Shown: one piece after another, positions 9,491 through 22,556 of the stretch
How the letters are laid out: each line of letters opens with the position of its first letter
How positions within the stretch are numbered: position 1 is the first letter of the stretch
Origin: Roridomyces roridus
Taxonomy: Eukaryota > Basidiomycota > Agaricomycetes > Agaricales > Mycenaceae
Assembly (NCBI GenBank): GCA_029378245.1
Contig: JARKIF010000001.1
Span: forward strand, 1,736,001 to 1,800,000
Direction: 5' to 3'
DNA: 64,000 nt
Notes under the pieces: generated by a model
What the model saw: the letters and a program-made list of their open reading frames with translations, nothing else
What the model was told of the DNA's origin: nothing
Database searches by the model: none
Translations under genes and position numbers: made by a program

Positions 9491-11696
9491 CTATAAGATA
9501 GTGTCCAGGAGGGTAAAGAGCGATGGTCCGAGCCACAAAAGCACAGTAGTACACACCACGCGAGGCCCACTGCCAGAATTCCATCCTGGCGGCGTCCCCA
9601 GTGTAGGCGTGGGTATATTCTCGAAAGAGGTACTGACAATGCCTTCGGCGTTGGTGACCAGGATAGCTGTGGTCGTCGGACCTGGGGAGATGAGAGGCAG
9701 GTTCGTGACGATCACGTTGTCTTTCTGCCCAAAGATGGCGCTGTAGGTGTTCGTGGCTAGAGCCGACGACAGAATGCCGCCAGTGGGGGCGTGGACGGAC
9801 GCATTGAACGAATAAGATGGTGTCGGGAATGTCGGTGTCGAAAGGAGAGAATTCGGTAGAGTGGTTGCGACCGTGGCTTTTACAGACGATAGAAAGGCAG
9901 AGACGTCTGATGCTTCAACGATCTGCGAAGCATTGTTCAGCGCGTAGAAACCAATGCGCGGGGCTTCTTTCGAGTCGATCCCATAACTGTCGTCTGTGAG
10001 CAACTTTGTTGTGCAACGAAACAAAACAAACCTGAAAACCGAATAGACCGTCCGCAAGAAAGGCACACCAAAGTGCCAATCGATGCCGTCTGGAGTAGGA
10101 GGGAGCGCCCTCGGCCAGGTTAGACATACTTCTGGGTTACCAGCAGCTGGTCCGATGAAATAGTCCTCGGGTTGAAGCGTGTAGTTTTGTTGCCTACAGA
10201 AGATCAGGCTCGATTACACGACGTAAAGTAGCAACTCACCCGAAGGTGAAAGACAACGGAACCACCGTATCGCAGGGGATTGCCCATTGCCCACCTGCAC
10301 GTTTCATCGTTGACAAGGCCAAAGAGTGGGTAGTGCAAACTCACTGTCATCATCGACAAGGCGAGCACCATTGATTTGTTGGAATAGGCGCTCTACCTAT
10401 ACTTGGTTTGAGCAACATAATGAAGATAGCGAGAACATTAATTGCATCTTGATATGGTCCATATATACCCGAATTCCCACTGCAGATGGGTCTTAATTGG
10501 GTTACCAAGAAGAAAAAGGTTACTCACACGTCAAACATGGCAAGAGACGAATTGCCGGTCACTTTCGGGTACGACGGAAGCGGGGAAACCCCACTGCCAT
10601 TGACCTGCGACATATAATTGAACGGAACCCAGAGGTAGCACAGAGACATACTGCGAACCCGGCCAAGGGCTTTTATCTGATCAGAACAAGTTTCGAAGGA
10701 GAACCGTTGAACGCACCGTAACCCAATGCAGATAGCTGGAGGAGTTGCCGTTTGCGCCAACAAGTGGGGAGAATTCAACAACTTTATTCCACCCGATTTT
10801 GGAGACATTGGCGACGACTGAGCTGTCAATTGCTCCTGGGAAAGCTGGTCAGCCCAAACACCCATAATCGCTCAAAATGAATACCGAGAGACAAGGAGCC
10901 GCTCTCATTGTTGGTCAAACTTAGCCCAAAGAGGGGATAATCCAAAACGCCTTGCTGAGCCAAGGAAGGGAAGAAAGGGGTAGCTTTGCAGATATCAGAG
11001 AATGTTGGACTGTCGTTCAGTGAACACGCACCATTGACCACCGAACTCGGTATAGTCGACAGTCGGGGGAATCCCAATCCCAATATACCGCTGACATCGT
11101 CGAGCATAGTTAAATTGCTGTTCGTGACAACACCTGCGCGAATGTCAGTCAAAAGTGGTTGGTTCGGAGGATTTCTGACCAAAGGCCAGGTCTGGCACCG
11201 TCAGGTTGGCCATTTGAACCGCCTCCCTCGCGACAAAGCCAGAGACAGCCGTCCCGTCTGCGTACTGCGCCGAGAACACGGTTTGGTTGTCATTCACAAC
11301 ACCGAACGTGGCTGACGCGTAATTGAGGGGATAACGGGGGACGGCGGCGCAGGTGCGGGTTGTGCAGGTAGACCCCGTTATCCAAAGGTCGGACGAGCCG
11401 GTGTCGAGAGCGACACGCAAATCAACAGGTCCGATTTTCAGAAGAGCATAATACGTTTGTCGGTCGCTGGATATCGAGACGGGAGTTATTCCCGAGACTG
11501 GTTCTGGTGCAGAGGCTTCTGCTGATACTCCAGAGGCCGCTGGAACCTTGGCAGAAATTGTAGACGCCGGCGCCGAGCTGGATGCTTTGGAACTCTCCAC
11601 CCGAGGTAAAACATGGATGGGAATGGTGATTGGGGACAGCACATGGCGCCCCCATGCCAGCGAAAGAATGGAAAGGGTGTAGAAGGCAAACAGCAT
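9491..11696 (-). CDS. Aspartic protease (pepsin A1 family), probable GPI anchor
   Basis: A secreted acid protease by family. The signal peptide starts at 11696 (MLFAFYTLSILSLAWG), followed by a Ser/Ala-rich propeptide. The first catalytic motif is ALDTGSSDLWITG and the flap region is QYADGTAVSGF. LGLGFPRL and LFGLSLTNNESGSLSLG follow in usual A1 order. The second catalytic motif is split by an intron near 10530 and reads MFDVGNSGIYGP, so the usual DTG/DSG is DVG. The C-terminus is a Ser/Thr/Pro-rich stalk and ends in a hydrophobic tail (VVCTTVLLWLGPSLFTLLDT), the usual shape of a GPI signal, so a wall- or membrane-bound yapsin-like role is inferred. The gene converges on the plus-strand gene that ends at 9446, only 44 bp away. 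Confidence 0.85.
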
Positions 11697-11961
11697 TATC
11701 CGCTGCCAGAATCGCCTCCAAGTTTTGGGCGGTAGAAGAGTGCGGGGTGAAACAGCCGTGGCCGGTTACAGCGACAGCATTGAGTTGCTCGCAAGGCGCC
11801 AATCAGTCGCACATACAAACTGATCTCCGTACACATACAGTGTTACATAAGGTAAAATACATCCGGAAAGAAAGACGGCCAGTCCGCAATAAAGAGGCAA
11901 TCGCAAGCAACAAGAAATAGAAAAAATACTGCTTAAGGATAGTGTGGCCACAGGAAACCCG

Positions 11962-14733
11962 TCATCGTTTGGCAAAGACTTTCTTGAGGAGTCCTAAAAC
12001 TTTCGGAACGTTCAGCTGAACGTATTCGAGGTCCAGGAGATGTTTGTTGTCCTTTTGCTGCAAAAGAATGGGTTCACATCTCGGTCTGCGGCTGGTGGAA
12101 ACGACGAACCTTTTCCAAGAGATCGTCAATCTTGAGATCCATCTCAAGGATAGCCTTCTCCCTGCCCTTATAGTGAAGAGCGATGATGAAGGTCCCGGGC
12201 GTCGGCGATGTGATGTTGAAGTAAATGTTTGGTCGACTGTTTCGATGCTCATAAGCCCGGGTTAACGAGGAAAACACCATACTCACCGGTTGTCAGGAAC
12301 ATTGCTCTCAACAATGATACCCTCCTTCTCCAGTTGGGCATGCGTGAATCTATATGGCCCCAGAACAACGGCCTTTGTCGGCTTCTTCTCCTTGCCGCCG
12401 ACGGTGACAACACCGACACCCGTCGTGCTACCCTTGTCCTTGGAAGCCGTCAGCCGCACATTTTGCAGGTACGCCTTGTACTGCTCCAACTGCGAACGCA
12501 TGTAGTTGTTGTGGTCGCAGATCGTCTTGTAAACGGCCTCGAGCGACTTGGTCTCCAGCACCACCTTTTCGCGCAGGTTGCCGAGATGGACAAGCTCCGC
12601 AGCAACCTCCTCCTGCATGAGCTTGTAGCCGTCGGCGTGCTCAACCACCTTTTGCTCCTCCAACTCCCGTAGCATTTCTTTGACCTTGATGCCTTTCCGC
12701 ACAAGGGTGGCATCCTTTGTCGTAGCGGCACGCTCGGCAATGGCAGCAAGATTGTATGGCCGCTTCTCTGCCGCATGAGGAATGGAACGGATGAGCTGGA
12801 CAAAGATCGACTTGGTCTCCATGTAGAGCATGTCGCTGGAAGACACAGAGTCCATTAAAGCGCTCTGTATGTCTTGCACAGGCGTCTCCCAACGGCTGTA
12901 GAGGTTGAGCTCTAGCGATCGGTTTTCCTTCCGCGGCACCTGCGCCGGCGCCGCCCCAAGTTCGTCCGTGAGGATGCGGAGATGCTGCTTGTCGTTGGGT
13001 GACTAGACATGGATCCGTCAACGCATGAGCAGTGGCTCTCCCATGGGTGGCTTACGAGGGTTTCAATGTGTTGGAGAATTAGCGAATGGGTGTTGTACAA
13101 CTCATTAAGCGAGATGTGAATCATGAGATCCTTTTTGGACAGTGCCATATATTGGTCCATCTGAACCACTCGTCAGTCGGTCGCCCGCGACCTCGACCAA
13201 GACGCACCTCGAGAGTTTCGTAGAAGTCCCCGACTTCACAGAGATTATTCAGGAATTGATTGATCCTGGCTTTATTGTTCTCTACAAAAGGATTGAGGGT
13301 GATCATGTACGCCTCCTTGGAGTAGGACGGTTTATTTGCCAAGTTTTGCAGCATTTTGGCAATCTGTCGAGACGGTTGAATAGGGCTATCAGTTTCCGAG
13401 ACAAGTGTCGCACCAAGGTCAGCGTCCGTCGTGGATGTTTAGCCGGGACACCCTCAACGAGCATATACGCTTGCGGGGTCACAATGGCAGGGTTTATGAA
13501 ACGAAGGAAGAAGAATCCGCCAATCAGGGAACAAATAGCATAATCCGTGGCTTCGGGGTATTTCCTCTGGTGTTGGGTCAACGACAATCGAGAGCAATGC
13601 AACGGTGCACGCACCCGTGTTAGACTCCGGATTTGTTTACATATCCACCGAATACCGTACGGTACGCTCTCCATGCTGTCGATGATGGTCAGCAAGAAGC
13701 TGTTGGCGATCTCCATTAACATGGTCAGCCGAGGAGCAATGAATGCTTGGACATCCGGATTCTCGGCCGCAATCTCGGGTGCAACACCTCGAGGTAGATT
13801 GGGAGGAAGCTGGCCGGTCTCTTCTTCGATTTGGTTGACCAGTTGTTCGTAGACCTGAGAAGATCAGCACGACATTTGAGCCACAGACACGGGCAATACC
13901 TTGACGGGATTTATTTCAAGGTTGAGGTCCTTGTGCTCAATCAAACTGTTGATGCGCTCTGCCAACACGCTCTTGAGGTAGCTTTGGCCAGGGCCGCGGC
14001 GGGTATAAGTCGTCATCATTCGAGAGACGGGAGTATTGGCACGGAGCAGGGACCCAAACTCGGTGGCGGTCTCGAACTGGGCAGATAGCACGGACTGGAA
14101 CATGGTGAGGAGGAGATGTTCCTCTCGGCTTTCGTACTGGTTTCCGTATAGCGTAAACATAACAGTCTGGAGGAGGGTGTCGATCTCGGAAAGGCTGACG
14201 AGCCGACATAGGGCAGCAATGTGCCGGGGCTCCGATTGGAGAAGGAAGAAAAGATTCGAGTATTGCTGAATCTTCCGATCGTCTGGATAGTGGCCTTCGG
14301 TGGGGTCGACGTCTTCCAGAGTCCTCTCCACTTCGCGTTGCTGAGCGGGCGGGAATGTGTGAGTTATGTATGGTGAATAATTGGACAGGACTGACTTCGT
14401 CCGCAGCCATGCGATTCTGGATGAGCAGGGCAATACGCGAGTCGAGATATCGCACATCACGCTCCAGAACGAAATTCTTCTTGGACTGGGCTGAAATTTT
14501 GCCCTTCAGGTCTCGTAGCCGCTTCTGGGCTGGATTAGGAGCGGAGAAAAATGAGCGGGGTCGGGGATGGAAATGACAGGCGACGCACCCCGAGCCAACT
14601 CGTCCTCCACCTCAACATCCTGCTCTGCAGCCATGCTGAACAGGGCGGTGACACTGTACCGCTGGGTATTCCGGTTGGTGAGCCTGCGAGTGGACATGCC
14701 GCCGGGCGAGTTGGGCTGATCAGGATAGGCCAT
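11962..14733 (-). CDS. Ras GTPase-activating protein, Gap1/Sar1 type
   Basis: It would switch Ras off by stimulating GTP hydrolysis. The ATG is at 14733 ([18 protein letters not shown]). After a coiled segment comes the RasGAP domain. [19 protein letters not shown] and [13 protein letters not shown] lie near its start, [13 protein letters not shown] in the middle and [14 protein letters not shown] at the core; the FLR arginine is the conserved stabilising residue. The RasGAP C-terminal domain follows ([33 protein letters not shown]), ending [13 protein letters not shown]. No IQ motifs are seen, so it is the S. pombe Gap1 type and not a full IQGAP. At least six introns interrupt it. It is transcribed divergently from the PalA/Rim20 gene at 15191. 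Confidence 0.9.
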
Positions 14734-15190
14734 GATAGTCGTTCAAGGACGTTAGAAGGGAGCGCGAAGAGAAGGAATACGAAGTGGTTGGCAGCACCAG
14801 TGCACTGCAGCCGGGCAACCACAGGCGAGGTGAAAGTAGAGGGAAGAGATATGGGAAATGATCTCGAATCAAAACAACAAGAATGCACTTGGACCGCATC
14901 CAGGGAGGCTGCGCTTGACGACCAGCACTAACTATATACCACACACGCCACCACTCCAACATTCCCAATCGTCCGACCTCGCTTTTCTCGGATCGGCGAC
15001 CCATGTGAATTTCGAACTGGGTGGGATTGGCGTTGTCAACGTCCCCGCACACGACTACATCGGAAGCATTCTTGCTCGTTTCCCCGACACCATTCTCAGC
15101 AGTGGCAGTGGATGCCAAGTGGATTTTACTGCAGGTTAGCGAAGGAGCAGACCGCCTGTTACGTAACATTTCGCTTTCTTTCTTTCCTCC
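14734..15190. promoter_or_regulatory. Divergent intergenic region between Ras-GAP and PalA/Rim20
   Basis: About 457 bp shared upstream of both genes. Pyrimidine-rich tracts precede the start at 15191 (TTTCGCTTTCTTTCTTTCC). I see no protein or RNA gene and no specific binding site that I would defend. Confidence 0.4.
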
Positions 15191-18100
15191 ATGTCCAATC
15201 TACTGGCAATCCCGTTCAAGAGGACGTACAACGTCGATATCAAGGACACCGTCCACAACTACCTGCTTGAGAACGGGGCCCATCATCCCGACGCGTTCAG
15301 AAACGACATCGCGCGGTGGCAGACCCTTCGCAAGGAAGCAGTCACCAACATCGTCCATGTAGATCGTGTCAATACGGCATTGAGGTTGGCGCGTTCGTGT
15401 CCCGATCCCGCCTCAACTCTTATCTTTCAGTTACCATGCCCAACTCCTCTCTATATTGTCAAAGTTACCGACCGACGTCAAATACACCATCTCATACATT
15501 TGAACATGAGCCGTTAACGGATGCCATAGATACATCTCGAAATCCCCTACGCGTCGGTGTTTGCTCCGGATAAATTGCCCGTGACGTTGCGAAATATCGC
15601 CTTCGAACGCGCCGCAATCCTTTTCAACCTAGCCGCGTTGTACTCCCAGTTGGCTGCATCCGAAGATCGGTCGAGTGCCGACGGAATCAAACGCGCTATT
15701 CCCAACTATCAGGTCGGTGGCAGTGGATATGCATCCCATCCTTTTGACCATTTATCGTAGCTAGCCGCTGGTACCCTGTCCTATCTGCGCACTGCTGCAC
15801 TTCCCAAACTCATCTTTGCACCCAATGATGAGGAGCTACCACTCGATCTTTCCGAAGCGTTCGTTTTCGGGATGGAGTGGCTCATGCTCGCTCAGGCTCA
15901 GGAATGTTGGTGGCAGAATGCAAAACTAAGTTAGTGCGTTTATAATCCCATTGATAGCTGGTATGCATTCAACATTCCAACAGGCAACTTCAAGAACCCT
16001 CTCCTCGCCAAGTTGGCGGCGAATGTGCGCCACTATTAGTTTCGCTTCCATTGTTTCTCATCGCGTACGTTCAGACTGCAGCTTTGTACCACTCCGCTGG
16101 CACAACGATCCGAGACGCGTACCCTTCGATTCAACATTTGTTTCCATCGGTACTTGTTCCATTAGGTCGATCTGTTTCAACCTCATGTCATTCCAGGGGT
16201 GGTTAGCCCACGTCGAGGCCAAGCAATATCACTTTCAAGCTGTATCGCAGTATCGTCAAAGTCTCGCCGAGCTAGAGGCCAGCAAGTTCGTCTCGTCTGT
16301 AGCGCACGGCATTCCACTTACTTGGCACCAGATATGGCGTTGAATTGGCACGGCTGGATCAAGCGCGAGTCGCTGCCAAACAGGCATACGATATTGCTCG
16401 GCGAGCAAAAGTGGCACCTGCCGTTTTGCAAGATGTGCAAGTACGCAACGTTTTTGGTATTCAACTTGGAAACTAATGTGGCGTAGTCTCTCCTGGACAC
16501 GGTGCAAAAGGATTATGCACGTGCCGAGCGCGACAACGACCTCATCTACCATGATGACATACCTTCCGCGTCCGCGCTCCCGCCCATCCCGCACTCTGCC
16601 ATAGCAAAGCTTACCGTACCCCCGGGTCTGCTGAATCCTGACAGCGTGATTGGTCCAGAGGCACCACTATTTGCGGAAATGATCGGATGGGGCGCCCAAG
16701 AGGCTATCAGTAAATTCATTCGCTTTCGAGAAGCATCTTCTTGAGCAAGTACCACAGACATATACAATGACAGGAAGAAGAATCTGGTCAAAGACAAGAT
16801 AGACGACGCTGTACAGCGCTTGAAGGACGAAGCTGATGAGTGAGTTTTTCTTTTCTTTTTTCCTTTGGCATCTCAGCTTAGTGTAGACACCTCCGTTCCC
16901 TCGATCTTCCATCGGCGTTGGAAGCTCTGGAGCGCTCCGTGGGTCTCCCACCGAGCCTCCTTCAAAAGGCGGAACAAGTCCGTCTTGAAGATGGGCCGAG
17001 CAAGATCGAGGCATCCATGGCGGATGTGCAACGGCTTGCCCAGCAAGACACTAGTATCTTGGACGAGGTAGCACACCGTCCTTCTTTCTCGCATCGTTAC
17101 CTGAACTTCTGCAGGCCATGGACATCCTTGATAACGAAGCTGATGAAGACGAAGCTATGCGGCAGGACGGGTCGGTTGACCGAGTTCCTTCGCACGAAGC
17201 CAATGCGGAGTTTATCGAAAAAGAGCGCCGCTACCGAGACATTCTGCGGAGAGCAGCGGAAAGTGATGAGACGGTGCGGCAAAAGTGGGACGAGTGGGAA
17301 GCAAATATTGTGCAGTTGGCGGCTGATGAGGTCAGCGAGTGCCGTTGTTCCGTTTCATGTTGTCTGATTCATCATAGTCTGAGCTGGAAGCTGCGGTCCC
17401 GTCGTCGAGCGGTTCGTCTTCGTCCGCCGAGACATTGAAACATTCGCGCGCTCTTCGGGTTGCCCTGGAAGCGCTCGATACGCTGCATCGAGAGTTGCAG
17501 GATTTTGTCCGGCGGGCACAAAGTCTGGCAGATGCTGATGATATCTACCCTCTCATTGTGAAAGCGTCTTCTGGGCTTGAAAAGTTGGCCGAGGTGAAGC
17601 CGGAGATGTTTGAAGACGTCTCCGATCGGGAGCTTGCCAAGTACGACAAATTCCTGGGGGAGGTTGCGCGCGGGGAGACTCGACAGGCAGAGTTGTTGGC
17701 GACCATTGAGGTGAGTTGCTTGCGGATCTATTCTGCATGTATTTGAGGTCTGTCCTATAGCGCCACAACGAGCTCTTTGTTCAGAGCCGAACCGATGACC
17801 CTTCGGTCAAGGCTCGTGAGCAGGCCCTCCGCTCACTTGATCTCAGCTATCAGAAGTATCGGGAAATAGTCAAGAATCTAAACGAAGGGATACAGGTGCT
17901 ATATCTCAATCTTCCGTACTGCTAAAGCTCACCTATTCACCAGTTCTACAACGATCTGGCGCAAATATTTCTCGACTTTAAAGCAGCTTGCAAGAGTTGG
18001 AGTCTGCAGCGGAAATCTGAGATGCAGTGAGTAAATTGGGAGTTTATAGATTGAGCTCAAGTAACTTTGCTAGTTCTCTGGTACGTGCGATGCAAGAGGC

Positions 18101-18221
18101 GTCCCTTGAGGAGCAACCCATTCGCGCCGTTCGGAGATCATCCGCGCGGCTACCTCCCCTCACGTCGAGTGAATGGGGCTTTGAGGATGTACCATTACCG
18201 CCCGGTCCAGGGCAACGATAG
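15191..18221 (+). CDS. BRO1-domain protein of the ambient pH pathway, PalA/Rim20-like
   Basis: This is an Alix-type scaffold that in fungi binds ESCRT-III and the YPx motifs of the PacC/Rim101 factor to allow its proteolytic activation. The BRO1 domain starts at the ATG (MSNLLAIPFKRTYNVDIK) and continues with VTLRNIAFERAAILFNLAAL and a core WLMLAQAQECWWQNAK. The V-shaped arm domain follows (ALPPIPHSAIAKLTVPPG, then LEALERSVGLPPSLLQKAEQ, and long helices such as LRVALEALDTLHRELQDF). The protein ends soon after the V domain (WGFEDVPLPPGPGQR), without the long Pro-rich tail of Bro1, so PalA/Rim20 is preferred over Bro1. Many introns of about 50 nt were needed, and the exon structure at 15930-16200 is the least certain. 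Confidence 0.85.
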
Positions 18222-18284
18222 CATTATTTCTGTAAATACATGCAGTGTACACTGCCGCCCACACGTGATCAATTGCACCTTGCC

Positions 18285-19078
18285 ATGAACTACGAGAAGG
18301 GCCCACACGACTTGAACTTCCCTGCGCCGTCTGCTCCTCCAGGCTACTCTGAGAGCCCGTTGCCACCATCTGGATTCCGCCTGGCTCTCAATAGCGCCGC
18401 GGAACCTGGTATATCAGACTACGACATCAACCGCGCCGGAGCCGCTCCTTTCAAAGATCTAGACGGTTCTCCCATTTATCTCGGATCCGCCCTCTTCACG
18501 AACGACGACAATGGCGTCGTCAAATCTGTACATCCGTGCAAGATAGGCAGGCATCTTCAGCCGCCGTGCCAAGTCCCCTATGGCGGTGGAGAGCTTGGCC
18601 ATCGAGGACGCTATGATCTTCTGCTCTTTGACGAGAATACTATGGAGTGGGTTGAGACGTCTCATGGTGAATCCGTACCGTATACGTGAAGATGCGATGA
18701 CGGTTAATCTCTATGCAGGACATCTTCCACCTGGTCGGACTCTGGTCGAAGGAGGGGTGAGTATTATTCGCGTGATGTTCCTGTTTAACATCCTCTGCAG
18801 TATGAAGAGAGTGTACACGAGAAGCTATACCATGCAGCTGGCCGGGTGAACAACATCCTTGTCCCAGGCAAGACTGGTCCCCACCTGTGCGTTGTCTGCA
18901 GATCGCGTGCGTCTACAGCCTTACTTATCCATTCCTCAGTGGAGCTTGCCATGTTTCCTTTGGTGGAGGAGAGCATACGATCCGCGAGAACTATTACATC
19001 TTGTGAGTCTGTCGGCGTATCGCAAGTTTGAAGCTGATTCGCCATCTCAGGTGCTGGAAGACGCCTGCTAAATATTGA
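18285..19078 (+). CDS. DUF3421 / DM9-repeat (natterin-like) protein
   Basis: Two DM9-type blocks are visible. The first reads SPIYLGSALFTNDDNG, HPCKIGRHLQPPCQVPYGGG and GRYDLLLFDENTMEWV. The second, after splicing, reads YEESVHEKLYHAAGRVNN, LVPGKTGPHLGACHVSFGGG and ENYYILCWKTPAKY before the stop at 19078. Introns lie near 18667, 18759, 18888 and 19002. An upstream in-frame ATG at 18240 has a poorer context (T at -3), so 18285 is preferred. The N-terminus is Pro-rich. The family is known in fungi and animals, and members bind sugars in some cases; no role is claimed here. The start lies about 60 bp after the PalA/Rim20 stop, in the same direction. Confidence 0.85.
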
Positions 19079-19451
19079 GAACTGGATGTTGCAAGATTTG
19101 TAAGTACAAGTCGCGTGTAAATCATTTATACGGTTCCGTCCTTCGAGAAACGGTTCAATGGAATATGATACTACCACTCGGATTCTTACTGAAATACAGC
19201 TGAGTGTCTCTTTGAGAGGATACGAGCCAAGGATAGGGGCGGTAAACAATCCGTGATCCTTCCTTGATCCTTCAAGGCTGTCCTCACTTCCTTGCTCTTG
19301 TTCACTGTTCCATCGGGACGCTCTAAGTAAAAACTATGCGCCCGTCGGCGTTTGTGAACGAGAGCACCCGCTCCCCGCCGACCTGAAGCATTGCCGAAAT
19401 GTAGATAAGTACGCGGCGTCCTTACGTCTTCAATCCAACTTGCTTTACTCC

Positions 19452-20677
19452 ATGAGCCTGAAATTCAAGACTGCATTTTTCATTGCTGCCCTGGTACGTA
19501 GTAAAGCACCTGTCCAGACCAATAAAATGGATTTCCGTAGAGCATTGTCGGCTGGCGCAGTGGTCGGGCTGGCTACCAGATGTTCGTTAGCCGAAGTTCG
19601 CCCAAATCGTACTATGCAGGCAATCCCGACTCCTGCATCCTCAAGACTGCCCCAGGCTTTGAATTTTGCGAGGATGCCGCGTTTTGGGATGTGCACGGAA
19701 ATGCGAGTCTCAGCCGCTCCGTGCTCGTCAGTTGCGATCCAGGTCGCAAAGGATGGAATACCGTTATGGGTCCCCTGCTTCATCCTGACCCGCACGGCTC
19801 TCTGTGGCTCGTAAAAGTTCATACCGCCGAGCCGCAGCGTCTCGAGCTGAACAACTACCCGGCAAATCACGACTTTCATCCTTTAGGGATGGCCGTCTCC
19901 CCTTCGTACGGAAACGGGGACAGCAACCTCTTTGTAGTCAACCATGCCCGCGCGCGGACTGTCATCGAGCAGTTCACGCTATCGCCCTCGGGTGTTGCCA
20001 CACACGTTCGGACGCTCTCCTCCCCATTCTTCGTTTCACCCAACTCTATCGCTCTCACTTCGCCCGACTCATTTTATGTCACGAACGACCATCTCATGAC
20101 CCGACGACTGCCGTCCCCGTTCGGGCACGTTCTCCCAATGGTCGAAACGCTGTTCGGGTTGCCCTTGGGCTGGGTTTCCCACATCACCTTGGACCCGGAC
20201 ACGACAAGCTCCACGCCAATAAAGCGGCACGAATTCTCTGCCCTCTTTATCCCCTTCGCCAATGGCGTATCCATCTCGCCCTCGGGCTCCCAAGTCGCCG
20301 TAGCATCCTCTTCTCTCGGCGAGGTCTTCCTCTTCTCCCGCGACCAAACCACCAACCTCCTTAGCCGTACGAAAACCGTACCACTTCCCTTCCTCCCTGA
20401 TAACCTCGACTTTGACGAGACGGGAACCGTCATCGTGGCCGGTCATCCTCACTTCCTTTCGCTCATCAAAGTCAAGAGTGATCCTACTCCCGCTGCGGTC
20501 GCCCCCAGTTGGATTGCGAGCGTAAACCCGGAAGACAGCACGGTAGAGACTCTCTTCCGGAGCGACGGGACCTTCTTCTCGTCTTCGTCAACGGGGTTGC
20601 GCGATTTCGAGGGAGTGCTGTGGGGTACTGGGCTCTATGCCACCGAGGGACTGCTTATATGCGGTGCTTCCAAGTAA
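19452..20677 (+). CDS. Paraoxonase/arylesterase-like six-bladed propeller protein
   Basis: Two exons: a short first exon (MSLKFKTAFFIAAL) that looks like a signal peptide or signal anchor, an intron at about 19494-19540, then one long exon. Family marks are the FCEDAAFWDVHGNASLSRS start of the propeller, NHDFHPLGMAVSP, LFVVNHARARTVIEQF, FVSPNSIALTSPDSFYVTND and PFLPDNLDFDETGTVIVAGH. The spacing of the N/D metal-ligand segments matches the PON1/arylesterase family (Ca-dependent lactonase/esterase). Total length is near 380 residues, slightly longer than animal PON. A secreted or ER-lumenal lactonase/esterase is the likely role; the true substrate cannot be read from sequence. Confidence 0.8.
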
Positions 20678-21279
20678 AATGTAAATCTGTAAAACCAACA
20701 AATGTTTGTGTACATAGATCGAGGATGTAAAAAACAGAGCGAGCTGACCGACATGATTCGTTCGGTCGGTCGGTCAGGGGTTCACATGTCGCGATCGGCC
20801 ACTTTTTCGAGGGCACTTGCTCGTCGAGACGGCGACTTGAACGTTGGACGCGACATACAAGAATTCCGAATTAGGAAATTTTAGAAACGATCTCGTGCCG
20901 GGACCAAATGTCGCGGAAGTGATTTCATTGGAATGGAGAGGTCACAGCCCCGTCGTCTCTTTCCTCTCTCCCACTTCCATCCCCTCTGAGTCCTGCGCTA
21001 CACATACGGCACCCTCAACCCGCGTCAAGACCTCGCCAAGTCGCGACAGTGCTCTCCTCATCGGTAAGCTCCTTTCCCCGCCCTCTGGCGTCACTGACGC
21101 GTTTACCATTCCTCGCCATGTACCAATTCGCCCCATATCGCACCTCAACTCGCCAACAACTCGCCCAACGTCCCTAGTCGCTCTCACCCCCACCATGGCG
21201 AGTTCATTGATTGTCTTCTGCTCGCCTAGAGCACTGACGATGACGCTCGCAGCTCCTCAAGCCTCTTCCTGAAGACGAC

Positions 21280-22180
21280 GCTCTCCAAGACCCTTCAAGA
21301 CCGGCAAGCTCCATCAACGTCAGCACCAACACCATCGCAAGGTCGTCAAGTCGTCGCCAGTCGCTGCAAGTCTTCAAGCTCTTCAACGCCCATGAACATC
21401 GTGCGCAAAACCTTCAAGCACCATCAACAGCCCAAGAGTCCAAGGAGTTCAAGCCGTTTTCACACCTCAAGCACTGGAAGACTCTTCAAGCCCTTCAAGC
21501 TCGCCGCCACTGAGGAAGACAGCAAGCAAGAGAAGTTCTGGCCATCTGTCGCTCGTCGTCATCAAACTCCAGCAAGACCTTCAACACCGTCAAGATCTAC
21601 GAAGACATTCAAGATGCGACATTCAAGACCAACCTTCATCATGATCTTCAAGGCCTTCAAGTACAGTCAAGATTTCGCCCTCTGAAAGCACTTCAAGCAT
21701 CCACACAAGACGCTCCAGAAGACATCGGCAATACCCTTCAAGCCCTTCAAGCACCGCAAGAAACGAAGACACCGCAAGTTGAAGACCGTCAAGCAAGTCG
21801 AGGCTCATCAATCTGGAAACAACCGAAGAGGTCAAGACACGCAAGACGATTCAAGATCAAGCGCACCAAAAAGTCTCTAGTACGTCAAGTCTGCAAGAAG
21901 TTCCCCAAGTCGCAAGAACCCCGAAGCCATCGCAACACCTCAAGCGCCCTTTAAGACCTGCAAACACTGTCAAGATCCACGAAGACGTCGAAGATGTGGC
22001 TTTCAAGAGTAACCTTCAATACGCTTCACCATTCATCAAGATGTTTCCACTAGAGTCAAGATTCTGCCCTCTCCTCTCAAGCCGACGTTGAACACAAGAC
22101 ACCGACGAAGACATCTGCAAGACGAAACCTTCAAGAACCGGAAGAAACGAAGACACCGCAAGTTGAAGATCCTGAGGCAC
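21280..22180. repeat. Low-complexity region rich in TTCAAG/CAAGA hexamers (copy A)
   Basis: About 0.9 kb is made of loosely repeated short words (CTTCAAG, CAAGAC, GAAGAC, CCGCAAG) without a fixed period. No frame reads as a normal protein; translated frames give Leu-Gln, Phe-Lys or Ser runs. It lies between the conserved 5' block and the MoaD gene of duplication copy A. It has no recognised element structure. Confidence 0.6.
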
Positions 22181-22556
22181 ACTCTTGAAGTCGACTGGTC
22201 AACCTGCAAAAAGTCAAGACACGCAAGTGGAAGACAACTTGGTCAAGGCTCGGTGCAAGACGAACGTGAAGCTCCTCGATGTCTCACAAGATTCGACTCT
22301 ACCCTCCCAACTCTTCCCTCGGTGAGTCCTTTGCCCTCTCACAACGGTCTAGATTGACAAAGTTTTCCGCTGGTCGCGCGTGGGCGCGCCAGCATTCCCG
22401 GGGGCGGTTTAAAAACCTCGTGCTCCCTTGTCGTGGGCCCCGGGCTTAGTACCGCGCGAGTGACATTCGCTTGCGCGCGTCAACTAAAAGCACGTTAAAA
22501 TTGGAGAGCGATTCTGGTGGTAGTAGTAGATGTAGAGCTTGTTGTCTCAGACCATC

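Noticed and set aside
15191..18221. Calling the BRO1-domain gene Bro1
   Set aside because: There is no long Pro-rich C-terminal region with the Doa4-binding type motif; the short tail after the V domain fits PalA/Rim20 better.
18459..18665. Antisense frame over the DUF3421 gene
   Set aside because: The sense strand encodes clear DM9 blocks with consistent introns; the antisense frame has no support.
20942..21196. Minus-strand frame conserved between both duplication copies (RDVGRVVGELR..)
   Set aside because: It is conserved only because the DNA is duplicated; both strands are open and composition is biased. No domain or splice support was found.
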